From Caldilineaceae bacterium (GTDB taxonomy: Bacteria > Chloroflexota > Anaerolineae > Caldilineales > Caldilineaceae), in assembly GCA_020845455.1 (NCBI GenBank), contig JADLFO010000319.1, positions 1 through 43,433 of the forward strand: DNA of 43,433 bases, given 5' to 3'. The notes beneath the pieces were generated by a model, which searched no databases, had not been told where the DNA came from, and worked only from the letters and a program-made list of their open reading frames with translations. The first letter of the stretch is position 1. Each line of letters begins with the position of its first letter. Below, piece by piece: positions 40,780 through 43,433 of the stretch. The position numbers and the translations under genes are program-made.

Positions 40780-42802
40780 GGTTCAACTCCTTTTGCAGTT
40801 CATCCTCGATGCGGGTCTGAGCCGCATAGATGCGTTGGTACATGCCGTCCTGTGCGAGCAGTTGTGTATGGTCGCCGGCCTGCACGATCCGGCCTTTGTT
40901 GAGCACCAAGATCAGATCGGCCGTCATGATGGTCTGGATGCGGTGGGCGATGATAAAGGTCGTGCGCCCTTGCATCAGCCGTTCCAGGGCTTGGCGGATC
41001 GCCGCCTCGGTCTCCGTATCCACTGCCGATGTGGAGTCGTCCATAATCAGAATGCGGGGGTCTTTGAGCAGCGTGCGTGCGATGGCGACGCGCTGTTTTT
41101 GACCGCCCGATAGGGTCGTGCCCCGCTCGCCCACCAGCGTATCATAGCCGTGGGGCAGCTTGGTCATGATGACGTCGTGGATGGCGGCGGCCTTGGCCGC
41201 ATCTTCCACCTGCGCTTGCGAGACCTCCTTGCCTACGCTGTAGGTGATGTTCTCACGCACCGTGCGCGAGAAGAGGAAGGGCTCCTGTTCGACGATGCCG
41301 ATCTGCGAGCGCAGGAAGGCACGCGAATACTTCTTCAGTTCAACTCCGTCCAGCAGGATGCGCCCGCCGGTGTAGTCATAGAAGCGCGGCAGCAGGTTGA
41401 CCAAGGTCGTCTTGCCGGAGCCGGTGGCGCCGAGCAGCGCCACCACCTGGCCGGGTTTGACGTGGAAGCTGATGTCTTGCAGCGCCACAGTGCGGGTGCG
41501 TGTATCGCTTCCGTTCCGGCCGTCCGCGCCGTTCACGGCCTCCTTGCCGTCGCGCGCGCTGGGTTTGTCCATGAGGTGGAGACCTGTGCCGTTGACGCCG
41601 GTCCCATCCTTGCTGTGCTCCCCCTTGTCTGTCTTGCCGGCCTCGTCCTTTGCCGCTCCGTTCTTGGCGGCCTTGGGCGGCGGGATGATGGCCGGCTGCT
41701 CGCGATAGGCGAAGCCGACATGCTCGAAGACTACATCCCCCGATAGGCGCTGCGGCGGGGTGAAGCCCTCTTCCTGCATGACCTCGCGGTTCTGGCGGAT
41801 GATCTCGCCGACACGTTCAAGCGACACCAGCCCGCGCGACATATCTACGACCAGGCGGCCCAGGTTGCGCATGGGCCAGATCACCATGAGCAGCATGCCG
41901 GCATAGGCCAGATAGGTGCCGACGGTGATCGTGCCGTCGATCGCCATGAGCGCGCCGACGGCGTAGCCGCCGATCATCTGGATGCCGCAGAGCACATCGG
42001 AGAAGGGCCAGTAGAGCGAGTGCATGAGCAGAAGCTGCTTGCCGCGCACATACTTGTTCATGTTCGCTTCTTCGAACTTACCTTCCTCGTAGCTCTGGCG
42101 GGCAAAGGCCTTGACGACGCGCACGCCGGTCAGGTTCTCTTGCAGCGTGGTGGTCAGCACCGCTTCCTGTTCCTGATACTTCTCATAGGCCCGCGACACC
42201 AGGCGGAAGAAGTAGACCGAGAGCGCCAGGATGACGGGGATGACGATCACCGAGATCCAGGCTAAGCGGGCATTGAGCCAGTAGATCGCGACGAAGTTGA
42301 CAACGAACAGAAAGAGGATGCGTCCACTTTCGATGGCCTGCGACGCAAAGAAGCGGCGCAGCGCGTCCACGTCGGAGGTCACGCGCTGGATCAACTCGCC
42401 GGTCTGCATCTCGTCATGATAGGCGAAAGGCAGACGCTGAATGTGGTCGAGCAGATAGTTGCGCAGCCGTTGGGCAATGCCTTCGGCGGTATGCGCGGCC
42501 AGCGTGCCGCTGAGGAAGGTGAAGCCGCCCTGCACCAGCGCCAACCCGACAAAGCCGCCGACGATCATCCACAGCCCATAGGTGCGGTCGCCTTGGTTGA
42601 GATAGGCATCGACGAAGTATTGGATGAGCAGCAACGAAAATGTGCGTGCAACGGTGGCGACGCCCAGGCTCAGCCCCGCGCCCAAGTAGGGCAGCCGGAA
42701 CCCGTGCATGAGCCGCCAGATGCCCGCAAGCCGTCCGCTCTGAGCAACCGGTTTAAGATCGGGGGTGAGTTGATCCAGGCGGGCAACAGCTTGGTTCAAC
42801 AT
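40763..42802 (-). CDS. ABC exporter half-transporter, degenerate-site subunit with inserted linker
   Basis: The 679-residue protein has the exporter TM domain (about 20-320) and a nucleotide-binding domain. Walker A is GATGSGKTT, the signature is LSGGQKQR, and Walker B is ILIMDDSTSAVD, where Asp replaces the catalytic Glu. A hydrophilic insert of about 65 residues rich in Lys, Gly, Asp and Asn (about 372-440) sits right after the first strand of the nucleotide-binding domain (HVGFAYREQ), before VALQDISFHVKPGQ. Homologues lack this insert, and its role is unknown. It is first of the two-gene operon, with GAGGGA about 10 bases before ATG 42802. It lies downstream of the attenuator-like leader. 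Confidence 0.93.
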   Translation of the reverse strand: MLNQAVARLDQLTPDLKPVAQSGRLAGIWRLMHGFRLPYLGAGLSLGVATVARTFSLLLIQYFVDAYLNQGDRTYGLWMIVGGFVGLALVQGGFTFLSGTLAAHTAEGIAQRLRNYLLDHIQRLPFAYHDEMQTGELIQRVTSDVDALRRFFASQAIESGRILFLFVVNFVAIYWLNARLAWISVIVIPVILALSVYFFRLVSRAYEKYQEQEAVLTTTLQENLTGVRVVKAFARQSYEEGKFEEANMNKYVRGKQLLLMHSLYWPFSDVLCGIQMIGGYAVGALMAIDGTITVGTYLAYAGMLLMVIWPMRNLGRLVVDMSRGLVSLERVGEIIRQNREVMQEEGFTPPQRLSGDVVFEHVGFAYREQPAIIPPPKAAKNGAAKDEAGKTDKGEHSKDGTGVNGTGLHLMDKPSARDGKEAVNGADGRNGSDTRTRTVALQDISFHVKPGQVVALLGATGSGKTTLVNLLPRFYDYTGGRILLDGVELKKYSRAFLRSQIGIVEQEPFLFSRTVRENITYSVGKEVSQAQVEDAAKAAAIHDVIMTKLPHGYDTLVGERGTTLSGGQKQRVAIARTLLKDPRILIMDDSTSAVDTETEAAIRQALERLMQGRTTFIIAHRIQTIMTADLILVLNKGRIVQAGDHTQLLAQDGMYQRIYAAQTRIEDELQKELNRVRPD

Positions 42803-42950
42803 AAGTGGTGTTCCCTCACAAGTGTCTTATCAATGGTGGGTAGGTCCGACACCGGCGCCGACCGGCCCGCTCGCGGTGTTGGGGGAGCGAGCCGCAGAGA
42901 AATGCGACATAAGGTCGCCATACAAAAGACCTCGACAAATAAGATCCCGA

Positions 42951-42996
42951 CAAAAAAAGACGTAGGCGATGGTCCTGGAACCTCATGCCTACGTCT
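42951..42996 (-). terminator. Second leader terminator (T2), upstream of the ABC operon
   Basis: AGACGTAGGC (42958-42967) is the reverse complement of GCCTACGTCT (42987-42996). Read on the minus strand the 10-bp stem has a 19-base loop and is followed directly by a run of seven T from 42958 down to 42952. It lies about 150 bases before ATG 42802. Confidence 0.75.
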
Positions 42997-43039
42997 TGGG
43001 GAACCCTTCAAACCGGCTGGCGTTGCAGCCGACCCCAAT

Positions 43040-43074
43040 AAAAAAACCGCAGGCACCAGGTCGGTGCGCTGCGG
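43040..43074 (-). terminator. First leader terminator (T1), right after the 29-codon ORF
   Basis: On the minus strand the stem pairs 43069-43074 with 43047-43052 and 43063-43067 with 43053-43057, with G68 bulged and a 5-base loop. Seven T follow (43040-43046). Its 5' arm contains GCGCACC (43063-43069), complementary to GGTGCGC in the small ORF. Confidence 0.85.
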
Positions 43075-43096
43075 CTCGCATTTGCGAGTCGGCCAG

Positions 43097-43186
43097 TTAC
43101 CTGGCAATGGGCGCACCACTCCCTTGGAAGAATTCAGGGAAACCCCCGATTCCGAGGATACGGCGAACGATCATCTCGTAAGCCAT
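43097..43186 (-). CDS. 29-residue leader peptide upstream of the ABC exporter
   Basis: ATG 43186 begins an ORF of 29 codons ending TAA at 43097-43099: MAYEMIVRRILGIGGFPEFF followed by QGSGAPIAR. AAAGGAG (43196-43202) lies 9 bases upstream, one of the best ribosome-binding sites in the window. It stands about 80 bases downstream of the promoter at 43274-43302, and terminator T1 begins 22 bases after the stop. Codons 24-26 contain GGTGCGC (43111-43117), which can pair with the 5' arm of T1. This arrangement suggests a regulatory leader peptide rather than a functional small protein, but it could also be a stand-alone small protein. No homologue is known to me. Confidence 0.65.
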   Translation of the reverse strand: MAYEMIVRRILGIGGFPEFFQGSGAPIAR

Positions 43187-43273
43187 GCGGTGCGACTCCT
43201 TTAATCGCTCAATGAGCACGGATAATGCGCTGCGGGCGACGGCAACCGCTATGTTGCTCCCGCCACCCTGCCA

Positions 43274-43302
43274 ACTCTATCACACGGTTGGGTCTTTGTC
43301 AA
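43274..43302 (-). promoter_or_regulatory. Promoter of the leader ORF / ABC exporter operon
   Basis: Read on the minus strand: a perfect TTGACA (43297-43302), 17-base spacer, TAGAGT (43274-43279). Transcription would begin near 43267, about 465 bases before ATG 42802. Confidence 0.7.
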
Positions 43303-43384
43303 GCACAATTGACATCCGGACATAAAGAGATGGAGGTAGAATAAGGGCGGATCAGGTTGTGGGTAGGCGCAGGAAGGAGGAACC

Positions 43385-43433
43385 GTGGCAGAGGCAATGG
43401 CGTGGGAGAGCTACCTGGGCAGTTATGAGGGCC
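43385..43433 (+). CDS. Start of a gene running out of the window
   Basis: GTG 43385 is preceded by AAGGAGG (43374-43380) with a 4-base spacer. Only 16 codons are visible (MAEAMAWESYLGSYEG), too few to name a family. It diverges from the ABC exporter operon. Confidence 0.55.
   Translation, partial: MAEAMAWESYLGSYEG

Noticed and set aside
42796-43119. Minus-strand frame of 107 codons covering the ABC leader
   Set aside because: It runs through both terminators, has no ribosome-binding site, a Pro/Arg-rich translation and overlaps the exporter start; the 29-codon ORF in another frame has a strong Shine-Dalgarno.

Overview
This is a high-GC bacterial chromosome segment with long runs of co-oriented genes, sigma70-type promoters and intrinsic terminators. 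It has no tRNA, rRNA, CRISPR array or intact transposon that I can see. The gene mix suggests a Chloroflexota bacterium, possibly of the Caldilineae/Anaerolineae type: several Gfo/Idh/MocA dehydrogenases, a ScyD-like propeller with Glu/Pro/Thr linkers, a LysW-like zinc ribbon, a PP2C-like protein fused to a propeller, an LCP protein, and GAF/HisKA_3 two-component systems. That assignment is inference from gene content; no marker gene is present.

Positions 1-7.5 kb (+ strand) hold small metabolic genes: a truncated protein, a cupin, a Gfo/Idh/MocA oxidoreductase, a cytosolic class A beta-lactamase-like hydrolase, an APH-type kinase, a group II PLP decarboxylase, a DinB-like protein, a decayed epimerase pseudogene and a UroD-family protein. 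From 7.5 to 10.7 kb are exported proteins: a mono-heme cytochrome c lipoprotein and a large ScyD-like surface protein with an LPXTG-like tail, closed by a strong terminator.

From 10.7 to 21.1 kb lie a Gfo/Idh/MocA gene, the divergent NAD(P)HX repair gene nnr, and a seven-gene minus-strand operon (13556-20991). The operon encodes an epimerase, an enolase-superfamily dehydratase, an IlvD/Edd dehydratase, an FkbM methyltransferase, an aldo/keto reductase, a second Gfo/Idh/MocA protein and an SDR. It reads as a sugar or sugar-acid catabolic unit, driven by a TTGACA-N17-AATAAT promoter whose -35 is overlapped by a perfect palindrome.

From 21.2 to 28.9 kb are an ABC-2 exporter pair with a degenerate ATPase, a divergent histidine kinase/response regulator pair, a SulP transporter, recX, a YigZ/IMPACT protein and a LysW-like zinc ribbon with a long acidic tail. 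Positions 28.9-30.1 kb are mostly non-coding and decayed, with a 15-bp tandem repeat. From 30.1 to 38.7 kb are cell-envelope genes: a PP2C-like/TM/propeller protein, an LCP protein, an alpha/beta hydrolase and a 1092-residue M23 peptidase/glycosidase-like/tandem-domain protein.

From 38.8 to 43.3 kb is a heterodimeric ABC exporter operon with one canonical and one degenerate ATP site. Its roughly 470-nt leader holds a promoter, a 29-codon ORF with a strong Shine-Dalgarno, and two successive intrinsic terminators. A 7-nt stretch near the end of the small ORF can pair with the 5' arm of the first terminator. This matches the architecture of ribosome-mediated attenuation known for the Bacillus bmrBCD drug exporter, and it is the most interesting candidate system in the window.
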